Part shown: positions 26,001-33,573 of the stretch, piece by piece
Layout: every line of letters begins with the position of its first letter
How positions within the stretch are numbered: the stretch's first letter is position 1
DNA from: Rugamonas sp. A1-17
GTDB taxonomy: Bacteria > Pseudomonadota > Gammaproteobacteria > Burkholderiales > Burkholderiaceae_D
DNA: 64,000 nt
NCBI GenBank assembly: GCA_025548565.1
Contig: JAJLPB010000019.1
Location: 52,906-116,905 of the forward strand
Reading direction: 5' to 3'
Program-made: the position numbers and the translations under genes
The notes under the pieces: generated by a model
Seen by the model: only the letters and a program-made list of their open reading frames with translations
Told to the model about the DNA's origin: nothing
The model's database searches: none

Positions 26001-26910
26001 TGATGGTGGTCTTGGACGCCATTTGCCTTAAAGCCATCATCGGTCCGCTTACCGATGCCCGTTCCGGATCTGGACAGTACAGGACACAGCCACCGAGTTG
26101 CGAGGCACTGAGCGCTCGATACATGAGGTGTGTCTTGCCGGCACCGGCGTCACCAAGTACACGCACATGCTGGAACCCAACGACGTTGTTGGCTGCGAGC
26201 ATAATTTGGTCTGTGGCATTGGCAAGTTCCTCCGTCGGCAGGTATCCGTCGACTTCGAGGTCGCACGAATCGGCCATAAACGACAAGTCATGGAAAACGG
26301 CGTCATCGTAACCTTGTGCCCGGTTCAGGCGCAGTGCGATGCCGGGTGCCAGCAACTTGATCGCGGAACATAACTGGTTGGCCCTGATGATCCGCACCCC
26401 GACTGTTGCAAACGAAGGGTCGACCGCCGACATGAACGCGCTTATCTGGATAGCCCCATGATCGTCTGCCGTTCCGACAAGTTCCGAGCCGAACAACACC
26501 ACGACAAACGTTCCTCCCTTTTCGAAGCAGCTCAGCACTCGCGGCTGGATCTCGGCTTTCGTCCGCTGGTGGCCACCTTTGACGAACTTTGGCTGTACCA
26601 GCAAGGAGCGTATCTCGGAGGGAGTTGACGCGGAAAAGCTTCCGGTTTTGATTTGGTATCGTGTCAGACCTTGGGATATTAGTCCCGCTGGCAGCGCAGC
26701 CCCCGACAGTCCAGAAACCTCAGCGTCAATGCCACCGTCTGCGACGGTGATTGCGGACGGCACGTCGACACCGACAACAGGCACGCCCGCCTTGACGGCC
26801 TCGATCACAAGCAGTTGCCGGAACAGTTCAACGGCCTGACTTGCGTCGATTGAGGTCAGATCATCGGTTCTGACGTCAAACGGTCCTACGGTATCGGTTG
26901 GTAAAGCCAT
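23044..26910 (-). CDS. STAND-type NTPase with N-terminal PD-(D/E)XK nuclease (third of the island)
   Basis: A 1288-residue protein. The start at 26910 (MALPTDTVG) follows a GAGGAG Shine-Dalgarno; an upstream in-frame ATG at 26955 lacks one. The N-terminal nuclease-like domain has Asp58-Gly-Gly-Ile-Asp62 and YQIK (85-88). Walker A is GDAGAGKT (253-260) and Walker B IILVADECD (303-311). About 800 residues of helical repeats follow. The plan matches the two other large NTPases in the window, but the sequences are clearly divergent. Likely role: sensing a phage component and triggering DNA cleavage, as in Avs-type systems. It ends at a strong terminator. Confidence 0.75.
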   Translation of the reverse strand: MALPTDTVGPFDVRTDDLTSIDASQAVELFRQLLVIEAVKAGVPVVGVDVPSAITVADGGIDAEVSGLSGAALPAGLISQGLTRYQIKTGSFSASTPSEIRSLLVQPKFVKGGHQRTKAEIQPRVLSCFEKGGTFVVVLFGSELVGTADDHGAIQISAFMSAVDPSFATVGVRIIRANQLCSAIKLLAPGIALRLNRAQGYDDAVFHDLSFMADSCDLEVDGYLPTEELANATDQIMLAANNVVGFQHVRVLGDAGAGKTHLMYRALSASQLGGCVLYCPDPERASVSGPMMALRQMASKTTIILVADECDLDTAGDLAALFKKVATNMLLVTADNVAEPASAHIKTQVIDVPRLEQPVVADIFKTYGIPPDSASWLATLCEGSPRAAHRLGQYMQSNPGQQASEQLAHLDGLWHRIVCAPYSVDSTEGHERLAVIRTLALFRQVAWETADGPAVQTAVLASLKHLDETFSQLRLSRAVGELRRRRVLQGPRTLLISPKLLHVAMWKSWFEQYAHMVDVLQLREGLGARMQQHFDAMLMFAQESKAATAWAERLLGEGGTFARMAGYQSPGSASLFFAVAQAKPKAALRRFAAALESATIDERMQFMGDARRTAIHRLEQLAVPAETFFEAAQCMLLLAEAENESWSNNATGVFIELFGLGHGPLAASELSPIDKGDYLRSLLGSEVPFRREIAVQALSKSLDPFMSRTAIDEVIGLRRLPGRWEPKSDAEICGAYAAHVRLLEEAVDYLPESEANEAIRGILKYVYSLIRLDPLTTTIVAFLRRTAAIPGLREQSIETIVSILHHEGKDLPVAVSSELEAIRNEMTESTFGNKLRRYAGMKLIEDNFDANGEYSDAAAQGLIELATDAVRYPESLKTELVWLVTGEAKNGYQFGQLLGQADDFTLWSSISTAWIKAGAQRSDFFIGGYLAAWHVKDVALWEQTVVELLANVEIRSAVLGLVWRSGMNDRIARALLAMGQQGGIDPVAFRILIYGGVVNQLPRDVFEDILDLILESDDQEAPDASLELLQSRLRGHPDELCSLSQRLVQVLSAAVFVEGAVNNRATNMRLFNWNELASRLLVNDHDAGAMLAVLCIANFANFNSVTAGFHPEPLRFLSKATQAKPAMVWPAIAHRLETRRNEKGTRHLLSWLRGGRSIHGVDEAGLGAIPAPVVFEWVDVDVDDRAWLLAEHCPPTIARPDEPTTFARQMLERYGATEQVRRSLHANNFSEGWSGHASEHYGRKLAALDAHAAVETNANVRLWLKEHREQLVRTIEHQVEEELRESEQ

Positions 26911-27048
26911 CGCTGCTCCTCTTGTGAAGCGCAAGTATCCCATATAGCCTGGCAAGCAGCGACTTTAGCTATGCGTCAAGCCCAGACAGCCCTGCCGTTT
27001 CTCCACAAAAAAATTCTGGCCTTGTTCAGTATTGAACTACGCAACGAA

Positions 27049-27082
27049 AAAACCCCCTCTCCGCAAGCGGACAGGGGGTTTT
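27049..27082. terminator. Bidirectional intrinsic terminator
   Basis: AAAACCCCCT (27049-27058) and AGGGGGTTTT (27073-27082) pair around an inner CCGC/GCGG helix. It separates the STAND gene promoter from the small minus-strand gene at 27164. Confidence 0.7.
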
Positions 27083-27163
27083 AACGTGGTTGCGGATCTT
27101 TTATGCCGTCTGCCAAATTTTACTAGACTTAGTGAAGTTCAAACCTGTGCGTTTGATACTTGA

Positions 27164-27274
27164 TCAGGCCTGTTCACACTTGATGATAATCCATTCGCCG
27201 CCCTGTAATACGCGGGTGAGTTTGGAGCCGTTGAGAACGACAACTTTAGTGATCGTTTGGGTGTGGGTGTTCAT
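27164..27274 (-). CDS. 36-aa small protein
   Basis: Starts MNTHTQTITK and ends with IIIKCEQA. The ATG at 27274 has AGGAG (Shine-Dalgarno) seven bases before it, and a strong terminator follows the stop. The short protein is beta-strand-like with alternating hydrophobic residues. It lies about 240 bases downstream of a copy of the repeated promoter/leader module, which supports real expression. Function unknown. Confidence 0.6.
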   Translation of the reverse strand: MNTHTQTITKVVVLNGSKLTRVLQGGEWIIIKCEQA

Positions 27275-27511
27275 TGAAGCTCCTAGTTTTTGCCGCGAAT
27301 GCGACGAGGAAAAAAGGAGACAGCCGGAACGGCTTTCCGGAGTTGACTCTGGAAAGCTAGGAAGAGGTCTGGAAACACCAGGGGCGCGTAAGGATGCGTC
27401 AGCCCAGTGCTAGATAGTGCGGGGGGATTGTACTAGTCGAAATTAAACAGGCAACTCTATACACCATACAGGTGAGGCGAACAAATTGCAATGCGGTTTC
27501 ATGGGAATCAC

Positions 27512-27561
27512 TGCCGCGAACGCGACCACCTAATAGTACAGGTAATAGTGCCTCATTGCAA
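27512..27561 (-). promoter_or_regulatory. Promoter/leader module, copy 1
   Basis: On the minus strand: TTGCAA (27556-27561), a 17-base spacer, TACTAT (27533-27538), five bases, then the hairpin GGTCGC-GTTC-GCGGCA (27527-27512) at the predicted RNA 5' end. It drives the 36-aa gene with a leader of about 240 bases. Confidence 0.6.
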
Positions 27562-27826
27562 GAATCGCATGAACGCCTTTCGACACAAGGTAGGCGAAAT
27601 GGAAAGCGACACAGTACATCGCGTCACCTCTTCGCAACCGGAATAACCGGAGCGATCGCGACACGGACTGGCGCCAGCGATTAGGCGCTACAGCAGATCA
27701 GAGTGAAGGCCTTCCAGGGTGCGGAGTGAACATACGGCGTTTTTTGTGATCGAAAAACCGCAGTGTCAGGCCATTCTTTCAAAAACTTAGGAAATAGTTC
27801 TTGACCGGGTTTTCAGTGGTGCCAAG

Positions 27827-27993
27827 GGTTGGAAAACACACCACAAGAAACAAAACGCCCGAGGCGGCACACTGGTTCCCAGGGCCCGCAAACGACGCCG
27901 CAAAATAGTCTTGACTGCATCGGTCGAATTACTTTGCGCCCCTGAGAATGTCATCTGTAGGAGGTTGGAAAACCCACCACAAGATGCAAAACG
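27827..27993. repeat. Two imperfect 31-base direct repeats
   Basis: GGTTGGAAAAC-CACCACAAGA-type sequence occurs at 27827-27857 and 27963-27993 with three mismatches. A weaker shared block (AAATAGT-CTTGAC) lies upstream of each. The spacing of 136 bases suggests duplication of a short regulatory or RNA element. Confidence 0.5.
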
Positions 27994-28241
27994 AATTGAG
28001 TCTCATAGTAGGAAAAGTCGTGCACCTGGTGCGCCGTCGTGATGCTAGGCGCGGTCACAAAAGCACGTTAAACGCTGGCGTCGATTTCGTCGTGATGCAC
28101 ATGATGGGCCGTTGCCAGGCGCATTCGTAGAACTGGAAAAGGGCACGATTGGCCTTGTGGCCAGGCCTCCAGAATAGAGCAACGTATTACGGAAAGATGG
28201 GCAGGGTGCCCGTCCAATAAACGATCTAGAAAGGATCACAA

Positions 28242-28379
28242 ATGACCCCCAAATCGGAATGGATTACCATCATGGCCGGCGTGCTGCCGGGCGTACTGAA
28301 GGCGATCGCCACCTACCCGCTGCCGGCGGCCTTCCTCGGCATGTGCTTGATCGCCGGCTATGCGATCGCCAAGCGCTAG
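28242..28379 (+). CDS. 45-aa hydrophobic membrane peptide
   Basis: Begins MTPKSEWITIMAG and ends AGYAIAKR. The Shine-Dalgarno AAGGAT lies six bases before the ATG. Residues 8-42 are almost wholly hydrophobic with a central Pro pair, so one or two membrane segments are expected. It could be a small membrane protein, a holin-like peptide or a type I toxin; the sequence does not decide. Confidence 0.5.
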   Translation: MTPKSEWITIMAGVLPGVLKAIATYPLPAAFLGMCLIAGYAIAKR

Positions 28380-28392
28380 CCGGCGCGATGCC

Positions 28393-28875
28393 CTACTTAC
28401 GCCCGGTCGATGGCATCGAATAGCTCACGCGCGTCACGCTGGGTGTATAGCTGCTACGCGCGGCGTAACTCGGCGTCGACGGCGGCGCTGTCGATCGCAT
28501 GGGACTGGGATAGGCAGAGGACTTGGCCAACGTCACAGGCGCCGGCGTGGCGGGCGCGCGCGGCGTGGGCGCGGCCTGCACGATCACGGTCTTGTGGATC
28601 ACCGTCTTGTTGACGGTGGTGCTGGCCACCGGCGGCGGTGCGGCGGCGCCCTGCCGGTTGCTGTTCATGATGGCGGTGGTGGCCAGGCTGCCGATAGCGG
28701 CGCCGGCGACCATGTCACCCATGCCCGACGACTGTACGACGACTGGCGCGGCCGGCGCGGCATAGGTGGACGCTGGCGCGTAGGCGACGGGCGGCGCGCT
28801 GGAGTGGCAACCGGCCATGCTGGAGGCCAGGGCGGCGAAGGTGGCGGCGATCAAAAAGCGGTGCGATTTCAACAT
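28393..28875 (-). CDS. Ser/Ala/Pro-rich lipoprotein
   Basis: A 160-residue protein with a lipoprotein signal peptide: charged start, hydrophobic core and lipobox MAGC (Cys23), so it is lipidated. A short Gly/Ala-rich segment (GDMVAGAAIGSLATTAIM, near 53-70) may insert in the membrane. The C-terminal half is a low-complexity Ser/Ala/Pro/Thr chain. It is probably an envelope protein with no catalytic role. Convergent with the 45-aa gene, leaving only 13 bases between their stops. Confidence 0.6.
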   Translation of the reverse strand: MLKSHRFLIAATFAALASSMAGCHSSAPPVAYAPASTYAAPAAPVVVQSSGMGDMVAGAAIGSLATTAIMNSNRQGAAAPPPVASTTVNKTVIHKTVIVQAAPTPRAPATPAPVTLAKSSAYPSPMRSTAPPSTPSYAARSSYTPSVTRVSYSMPSTGRK

Positions 28876-28961
28876 GGTGAAGTCCTAAGTAAGCCGGGGT
28901 GCGCGCAGTATGGAGCAGCCGCGCGCGAAACTTAGGAAATCGTACTTGGCCGCACCGGCGA

Positions 28962-29339
28962 TCAGGCGCCGGAGCCCAAACGAGCAGCGTTTGCCTGCTC
29001 AAGAATTTTCAAGCTTTCGTTCTCACCTGAATGCTCCAGCTGTGCACCGGTCAGCGCCACGAACATGCGCAGCGTGTTGTAGTGCGAAGCGGTCATGTAT
29101 AGCGGGGAGATTTCACGACCAAGATCGTGATACGAATTCACGAGAGCCTGAATGCTGGGCTTTGCAGTCGCCGCAGTGTCGCTCAGCACAATCACTGAGG
29201 CGATGCCGCCGACGTATTCTAAAAACTCATTTTCAAACCGCTCGACATGGGATTCGGCGTCCATGCGCTGAAGATGTTCGGCAAGCGAGGTGCAACCGTG
29301 GGCGCAATCTTGCGAGACGCCATTTAATAGGAAGCTCAT
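28962..29339 (-). CDS. Hypothetical protein, 125 aa
   Basis: A soluble protein with a Shine-Dalgarno-like AAAGGCTCCA before the ATG at 29339. It has two Cys near the N-terminus and a Ser/Thr-rich middle, with helical stretches at 35-60 and 88-120. It follows the YfbU-family gene on the same strand (78 bases), so they may be co-transcribed. No family recognised. Confidence 0.5.
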   Translation of the reverse strand: MSFLLNGVSQDCAHGCTSLAEHLQRMDAESHVERFENEFLEYVGGIASVIVLSDTAATAKPSIQALVNSYHDLGREISPLYMTASHYNTLRMFVALTGAQLEHSGENESLKILEQANAARLGSGA

Positions 29340-29417
29340 TGGAGCCTTTCATTCGAAGTAAAGTGGAAGAACAGGGACGGAAGACGCGCCGCAGTGCATC
29401 CACTACGGCGCAGGCAC

Positions 29418-29936
29418 TTACGCGCCGCCGATATACTGCGCGGCGAGGATCTCCTTGATCTCCTCGCGCGTCAACGGCGATGCGGGGCAGCCCAGCTTGC
29501 GCCACGCCATCAGCATGCGGCCATAGATGGCCTTGCTGTGTGAGTGCGAATTGGCCGGCGATTCTCCCAGCAGTTCGACATAGCGCTCGTCCTCGACCAG
29601 GGCGCGGGTAAAGGTCAGCAACTCGGGTTCGTTATTGCCGTCAAAGCCAGGCCACACCAGTTGTTTATCATCGATCGTGCCGTCATTTTCCAGCCGGTTA
29701 TAACTGTCACGCAGGGTCTGGTACAGGCCGAGAATCTCGAAAACAAAATGGGTCGTTTCCTGGTCCAGTTCAGGCTGGAGCGTATCGAGCATATTGCGAT
29801 ACAGCGGTGCATGGCCATGGCGCAGATTGTCAGCCACGCGCAGATGCCACGCGTTATTTTCCTTGTCGAGGTAAGAGAGAATTTGGTGCTGATTGGAGAG
29901 GATCAGGCGTTCAGCGTCGGTCAGTTTGATGGTCAT
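29418..29936 (-). CDS. YfbU-family protein
   Basis: A 172-residue protein that begins MTIKLTDAERLILSNQHQIL, the characteristic opening of the YfbU family, and continues with the family's helical pattern and Trp/Gly-rich mid section (LVWPGFDGNNEPELL). YfbU is a conserved protein of unclear function linked to cell-death phenotypes in E. coli. I chose the ATG at 29936; the longer frame to 29996 lacks family similarity. YfbU homologues are common cargo on plasmids and integrative elements. Confidence 0.7.
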   Translation of the reverse strand: MTIKLTDAERLILSNQHQILSYLDKENNAWHLRVADNLRHGHAPLYRNMLDTLQPELDQETTHFVFEILGLYQTLRDSYNRLENDGTIDDKQLVWPGFDGNNEPELLTFTRALVEDERYVELLGESPANSHSHSKAIYGRMLMAWRKLGCPASPLTREEIKEILAAQYIGGA

Positions 29937-30149
29937 TTTTATGGTCCCGTCGTGGTTTTGGAACCTTGTAGTTGCGCCTGCTTGTCGGGCTTGCAAGAGC
30001 GGCGCGCAACATTTCTTTTCACCATGTTTTGAGGGGCATCGCCGCCCTCTTCCGCTATTGAACGTCTGATTACTGCCCTAATCAGCCATTTACTATTCGC
30101 CACTTTTTCGGCGTAAAATTGACGCACCGTCAATCCAAAATAATTCACA

Positions 30150-30461
30150 ATGTCCAAACAAGAACTCGCCGAGAAAATCCAGCGCGCGATCGAATTCGCC
30201 GAGAGCGAAGACACAAAACACACCAGCAAAAATCCGCACTACGCAGTCGATGGCGAAACACGGCGAATGGCGCGCGCGGAATGCATGCTGTCCTATTTCT
30301 CCGGCGCGATCGCTGAAGCCGAGCCGGCGTTACATCACGCGCTGGCCAAGTTGCTGGACATGGAGCCCCTCCATGCCAAAGCGGCCGACGCAAAGACGCA
30401 GGCGATGCAGCCCGCCGCCAGCGAAACGTTCAGCACCCCGGCCCCCGGCGCCAAGCGCTAA
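30150..30461 (+). CDS. Hypothetical protein, 103 aa
   Basis: A soluble helical protein (MSKQELAEKIQRAIEFAESE) with a low-complexity Ala/Pro tail. It starts about 210 bases from the divergent YfbU gene. The next gene starts 40 bases downstream on the same strand. No family recognised. Confidence 0.5.
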   Translation: MSKQELAEKIQRAIEFAESEDTKHTSKNPHYAVDGETRRMARAECMLSYFSGAIAEAEPALHHALAKLLDMEPLHAKAADAKTQAMQPAASETFSTPAPGAKR

Positions 30462-30501
30462 GCGCCCTCCCCTTCCCTCCACAATCTTTCCCTGGAGTGA
30501 T

Positions 30502-30870
30502 ATGCAGACCGATCCTCAAAGCACGGCGACCGTAGACGTCGACGCCAGCCTGGCCCGCGCCTACAATGCGACCTTGCCCACCGCAGAGCAACAGCTGATC
30601 TACGAACACCTGACATCTTTACTGCCGCAACTTTCCGAGCCCAACAGCTACATCGCGCCATGCCGCGAAGCGGTACGCGTGATGGAGGCCCGATTCGCCG
30701 GACAGAAGAAGTGGCACGAAAAACCGCTGGGCGCGGTGACGCTGATGGTCGTCGGCGGCTTCATCGGCGGGCTGCTGGTCCTGTTCGTCGGCTACAAGCT
30801 GCGCATCAACGGCACCGATGCGCCGCACTCCCCGTCGCCAGCTTTGACACCGACAGCTAGCAAGCCATGA
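30502..30870 (+). CDS. Single-pass membrane protein, 122 aa
   Basis: The ATG at 30502 has CTGGAG eight bases upstream. An earlier in-frame start at 30250 would overlap the preceding gene in another frame and is rejected. Residues 1-78 are soluble and helical. One transmembrane segment lies at about 82-100 (LMVVGGFIGGLLVLFVGYKL), followed by a short Pro/Ser tail. Probably anchored with its N-terminal domain on one face. Function unknown. Confidence 0.55.
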   Translation: MQTDPQSTATVDVDASLARAYNATLPTAEQQLIYEHLTSLLPQLSEPNSYIAPCREAVRVMEARFAGQKKWHEKPLGAVTLMVVGGFIGGLLVLFVGYKLRINGTDAPHSPSPALTPTASKP

Positions 30871-30913
30871 CAAACAAACGCTGGACATCCAATCAGATCA
30901 CCGCTGCGATTGG

Positions 30914-30953
30914 GCAAAAAAAAACCCGCCCTGGAAAATCCAAGGGCGGGCAT
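30914..30953 (-). terminator. Intrinsic terminator (minus strand)
   Basis: CCCGCCCTGG and CCAAGGGCGGG pair around a short AT loop. The plus-strand A8 before the stem is a T-tract on the minus strand. It ends the minus-strand gene whose stop is at 30958. Confidence 0.75.
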
Positions 30954-30957
30954 TGAA

Positions 30958-31563
30958 CTAGTTCAATTCGTTTATGTCGCGACGAAGGAGTCTACAGAAC
31001 TCATCGTATTCAACGTCGCTCATTGTATATCGATCCATGCAGAAAGCTGTTTTGGATCCGTTTGTAGCCATGCGCCGGAATATGCTCTTCCCCGTAGAAA
31101 GGGGTATGCAATCAACCAGATCGGCGGGATTATAGACAGCGTAATTTCGCGCCGCATAGTCAGCAAACTGCGCTTGAACAGCATCGAGGACCTTCCAAGA
31201 ATACTGTTTAGCGAGCTCATCTGCATAAGTGCGCGCATCCGCATATGCTTCGAAGTCCCCCACACACTCTAGCCCATCATCCTTCAGGTGTATGTAGACA
31301 GAGAAGAATTTTGGGTGAACGTTTTCGATTTCCACACAGGTCTCGCCGCCATTGCCGGCGTCGCCAATTTTGTCTCGTACGCCATGAACTTCAACAGCGT
31401 CATATCGGCGGGGATCTCCAGCGATGATCTGCTGTGCGTAGCGGTCAAACAGACCGCGATAATTAGACTGTGACTGTGGAGATTTTTGCTTTGTTGCGAT
31501 GTCACCAACCGTAGAGATGTGGTGGCTTTGATTCGATACTGTTTGCTCGGTAGTGATGTTCAT
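30958..31563 (-). CDS. Hypothetical protein, 201 aa
   Basis: The ATG at 31563 follows GGAGCCCTC, a clear Shine-Dalgarno; an in-frame ATG ten codons earlier is not used. The first 35 residues are polar (Ser/Gln/Thr-rich). The rest is mixed alpha/beta with the motif VEIENVHPKFFSVYIHLKDD near 75-95. No membrane segment. No family recognised. A strong terminator follows directly. Confidence 0.55.
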   Translation of the reverse strand: MNITTEQTVSNQSHHISTVGDIATKQKSPQSQSNYRGLFDRYAQQIIAGDPRRYDAVEVHGVRDKIGDAGNGGETCVEIENVHPKFFSVYIHLKDDGLECVGDFEAYADARTYADELAKQYSWKVLDAVQAQFADYAARNYAVYNPADLVDCIPLSTGKSIFRRMATNGSKTAFCMDRYTMSDVEYDEFCRLLRRDINELN

Positions 31564-31686
31564 GAGGGCTCCAGAGGGCCGCAATTCACCCATGACGGTG
31601 AACAGCCGCCAAAGGTTGGTAGGTGGGATAGATGCTACGGTTGAACAGGCTTGCCGCTAAACAGTGCCTGCCGGGGTATATTTTTT

Positions 31687-32295
31687 CTACGCGGTTTGCT
31701 TCAAAAGGTCACGATGCGATGCCACTTTAGGAACATGCCAAGTTACCTCGCTCTTAAAGAAAAGACTGCCAGTGGACGTCGCGACCGCACGATGACACCA
31801 GTATTCCAGAGCTGCGCGATCCAGTTTCGACAGTGTTAAGGTGGTAGTTATCTGAGTGTCCCAGATTGTATTTTCATACGTCCCGGTACGAGTAATGACG
31901 CATTGGGCAATGCGCGCACCATGCTTTTGAATTATGAACTCGTGGTCATGGCCAATCCGCGTGTAAGGGATCGGAGTGTTTGAGAGGCTTTCAAACTGCG
32001 CACGAGTTCTTTCCGTAAAGATCGGACCATCTGCAGCAATCTGAATCAAGTAAAACTTGTCGCCCGAGTTGAGATTGGTAAAGCAACTCACCATTTCGTT
32101 TTGCTGAGGTTCAAGCCCAAGTACAACCATGTGGGTATGGGAATCACCCACGGCCCAGGCTATCAACGCGCCAACGGTTGCACAGCGTTCCAATATGACG
32201 CGGTCGTGTTGTAGATCTCTTGGGTACAGTTCTTGGACACGGTAGTTATTGGATTTGATGATCGAAGTCATCTGCTTCATTATTTCGGCGATCAT
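31687..32295 (-). CDS. Hypothetical protein, 202 aa
   Basis: Shine-Dalgarno AGGAATCACT precedes the ATG at 32295. The protein is soluble, mixed alpha/beta, with a His/Asp-containing centre (GDSHTHMVVLGLE near 50-62 and GHDHEF near 115). It is preceded, about 210 bases upstream, by copy 2 of the promoter/leader module. No family recognised. Confidence 0.55.
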   Translation of the reverse strand: MIAEIMKQMTSIIKSNNYRVQELYPRDLQHDRVILERCATVGALIAWAVGDSHTHMVVLGLEPQQNEMVSCFTNLNSGDKFYLIQIAADGPIFTERTRAQFESLSNTPIPYTRIGHDHEFIIQKHGARIAQCVITRTGTYENTIWDTQITTTLTLSKLDRAALEYWCHRAVATSTGSLFFKSEVTWHVPKVASHRDLLKQTA

Positions 32296-32502
32296 AGTGA
32301 TTCCTATTTTTCAAACCAAGCTGACTTGCTTTGGTGGTATTGGAATGGCATGAACAGTATCGCCAGGTGGCGACAGGTTCGAGGTACGTAAGGTAAAGGT
32401 GGTTGCCGGGAACCAGCGAGATAAAACAGGAGGTCAGCTTGAATTGTCTGACGTAGAGCGGTGCCGTTGACAGCGCTGTACGTTTGAATTGGGGAGTATG
32501 AC

Positions 32503-32553
32503 TGCCGCGAAAGCGACCAGAATATTCTATCACAACAGTTACCGTTCGCCCAA
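32503..32553 (-). promoter_or_regulatory. Promoter/leader module, copy 2
   Basis: On the minus strand: TTGGGC (32548-32553), an 18-base spacer, TAGAAT (32524-32529), five bases, then GGTCGC-TTTC-GCGGCA (32518-32503). Same geometry as the other copies. It drives the gene at 31687-32295 through a leader of about 220 bases. Confidence 0.65.
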
Positions 32554-32639
32554 CCCGCCCTTGATGACAGTATCGTCATAGCCCGATTGCGGTAGTGTTT
32601 TGCAGCCATGTTTCGTTTGGTCCTTCGCTTACCTGAACC

Positions 32640-33484
32640 CGGTTGAATGCTAGTCTGCCGTGGACAGCTAACTATTTAGCGCAGTGTAGCTGCGCGCTAG
32701 GAGGCGCCGCGTGTTATTGAGGTATGCCTGTATTGATCATATGCAGAGTCTTTTGGGAGGGGACTTTCACCGGTGAAAACGGCTGCTCTTCCTCCGCGTC
32801 CCAGCTGAGTCGATGCTAAATGCATCTTTGTCTTAGCAGCTCGCTCAAAGCGCGTACTTTGGTAGATCCAGTCATGTAAAGACCCATCGTGTTCAGAAAT
32901 ACGTGCGCATCTGACTTTCACCGGTGAAAGCTATGCGCCTCCCATGGCTTTCTGTTTGCATAGTGTCGATGGCGCTGCAATTCACTGGCCAGAGAGTGTT
33001 AAGGATAGAACGACTAGGGCCATTTGCTTGGAAAATAGGTGTCCTATGATTGAGCCCCTCCCAGAAATACAAGTAGTGCGCCTTTGCGGCGCTGGCTATC
33101 CTCGTCCGCGCGACGATTTGGTCATGGTGTATTGCATCGGGTGGTTATAGCTTTCACCGGTGAAAGCTGATCGTATACAGCAATAAGCATCAGTACTGAT
33201 TGATTCGCCCGGGGCATAAGTGACAGGTGGTGTGTACAGCGCAAGGGCTAGCCGCGGTTTGCGAAAGTGACTGCGGACACTTTCACCGGTGAAAATCGGC
33301 CTAGAGCTTCAATGACATTGCACCTGAGTTTTGGTAGATTCGACCCTACGCCTTGTATCTTCGAAATCTCAGGAATACACGCAGATGAATAACTCCAACA
33401 CCGCGTGGGCAAGGAGTGGGGTGGCCAAAAAAGTAGTTGCAATCAATAAATTACTTGAAATTGGTTAAATAACTTAGAAATAGA
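32640..33484. other. Partition region without genes
   Basis: About 850 bases upstream of the parAB promoter. Apart from four of the five centromere-like palindromes, I see no coding capacity. The last 150 bases are very AT-rich. Confidence 0.6.
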
Positions 33485-33561
33485 TTGTAAATATTATTTG
33501 GATTTACTATGATTTGATCTTTAGGAGGGCGTCAAGTTGACGACCGCTTTCACCGGTGAAA
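32765..33561. repeat. parS-like centromere array: five TTTCACCGGTGAAA palindromes
   Basis: The exact 14-bp palindrome occurs at 32765-32778, 32916-32929, 33152-33165, 33281-33294 and 33548-33561. It resembles the chromosomal parS core (TTTCACGTGAAA) with a CCGG centre. The cluster lies directly upstream of parA-parB, and the last copy is in the parA leader, so ParB binding there could also control expression. Confidence 0.8.
33485..33513 (+). promoter_or_regulatory. parAB promoter
   Basis: TTGTAA (33485-33490), a 17-base spacer, and TATGAT (33508-33513) lie 61 bases before the parA ATG. The predicted start of transcription lies upstream of the fifth centromere palindrome, which is therefore in the leader. 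Confidence 0.6.
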
Positions 33562-33573
33562 ATAGGGGATCTG

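Larger units (their letters stand above)
27275..28241. other. Long gap with leader module and repeats
   Basis: The only elements I can support are the minus-strand promoter/leader module (27512-27561), a pair of imperfect 31-base direct repeats (27827, 27963) and a Shine-Dalgarno for the gene at 28242. Short open frames on both strands do not look coding. Confidence 0.4.

Noticed and set aside
27827..27993. Repeat pair considered as a CRISPR array
   Set aside because: Only two imperfect copies with a 105-base interval and no cas genes.
32765..33561. TTTCACCGGTGAAA sites considered as CRISPR or transposon ends
   Set aside because: They are short palindromes at irregular spacing next to parAB, which fits ParB sites far better.
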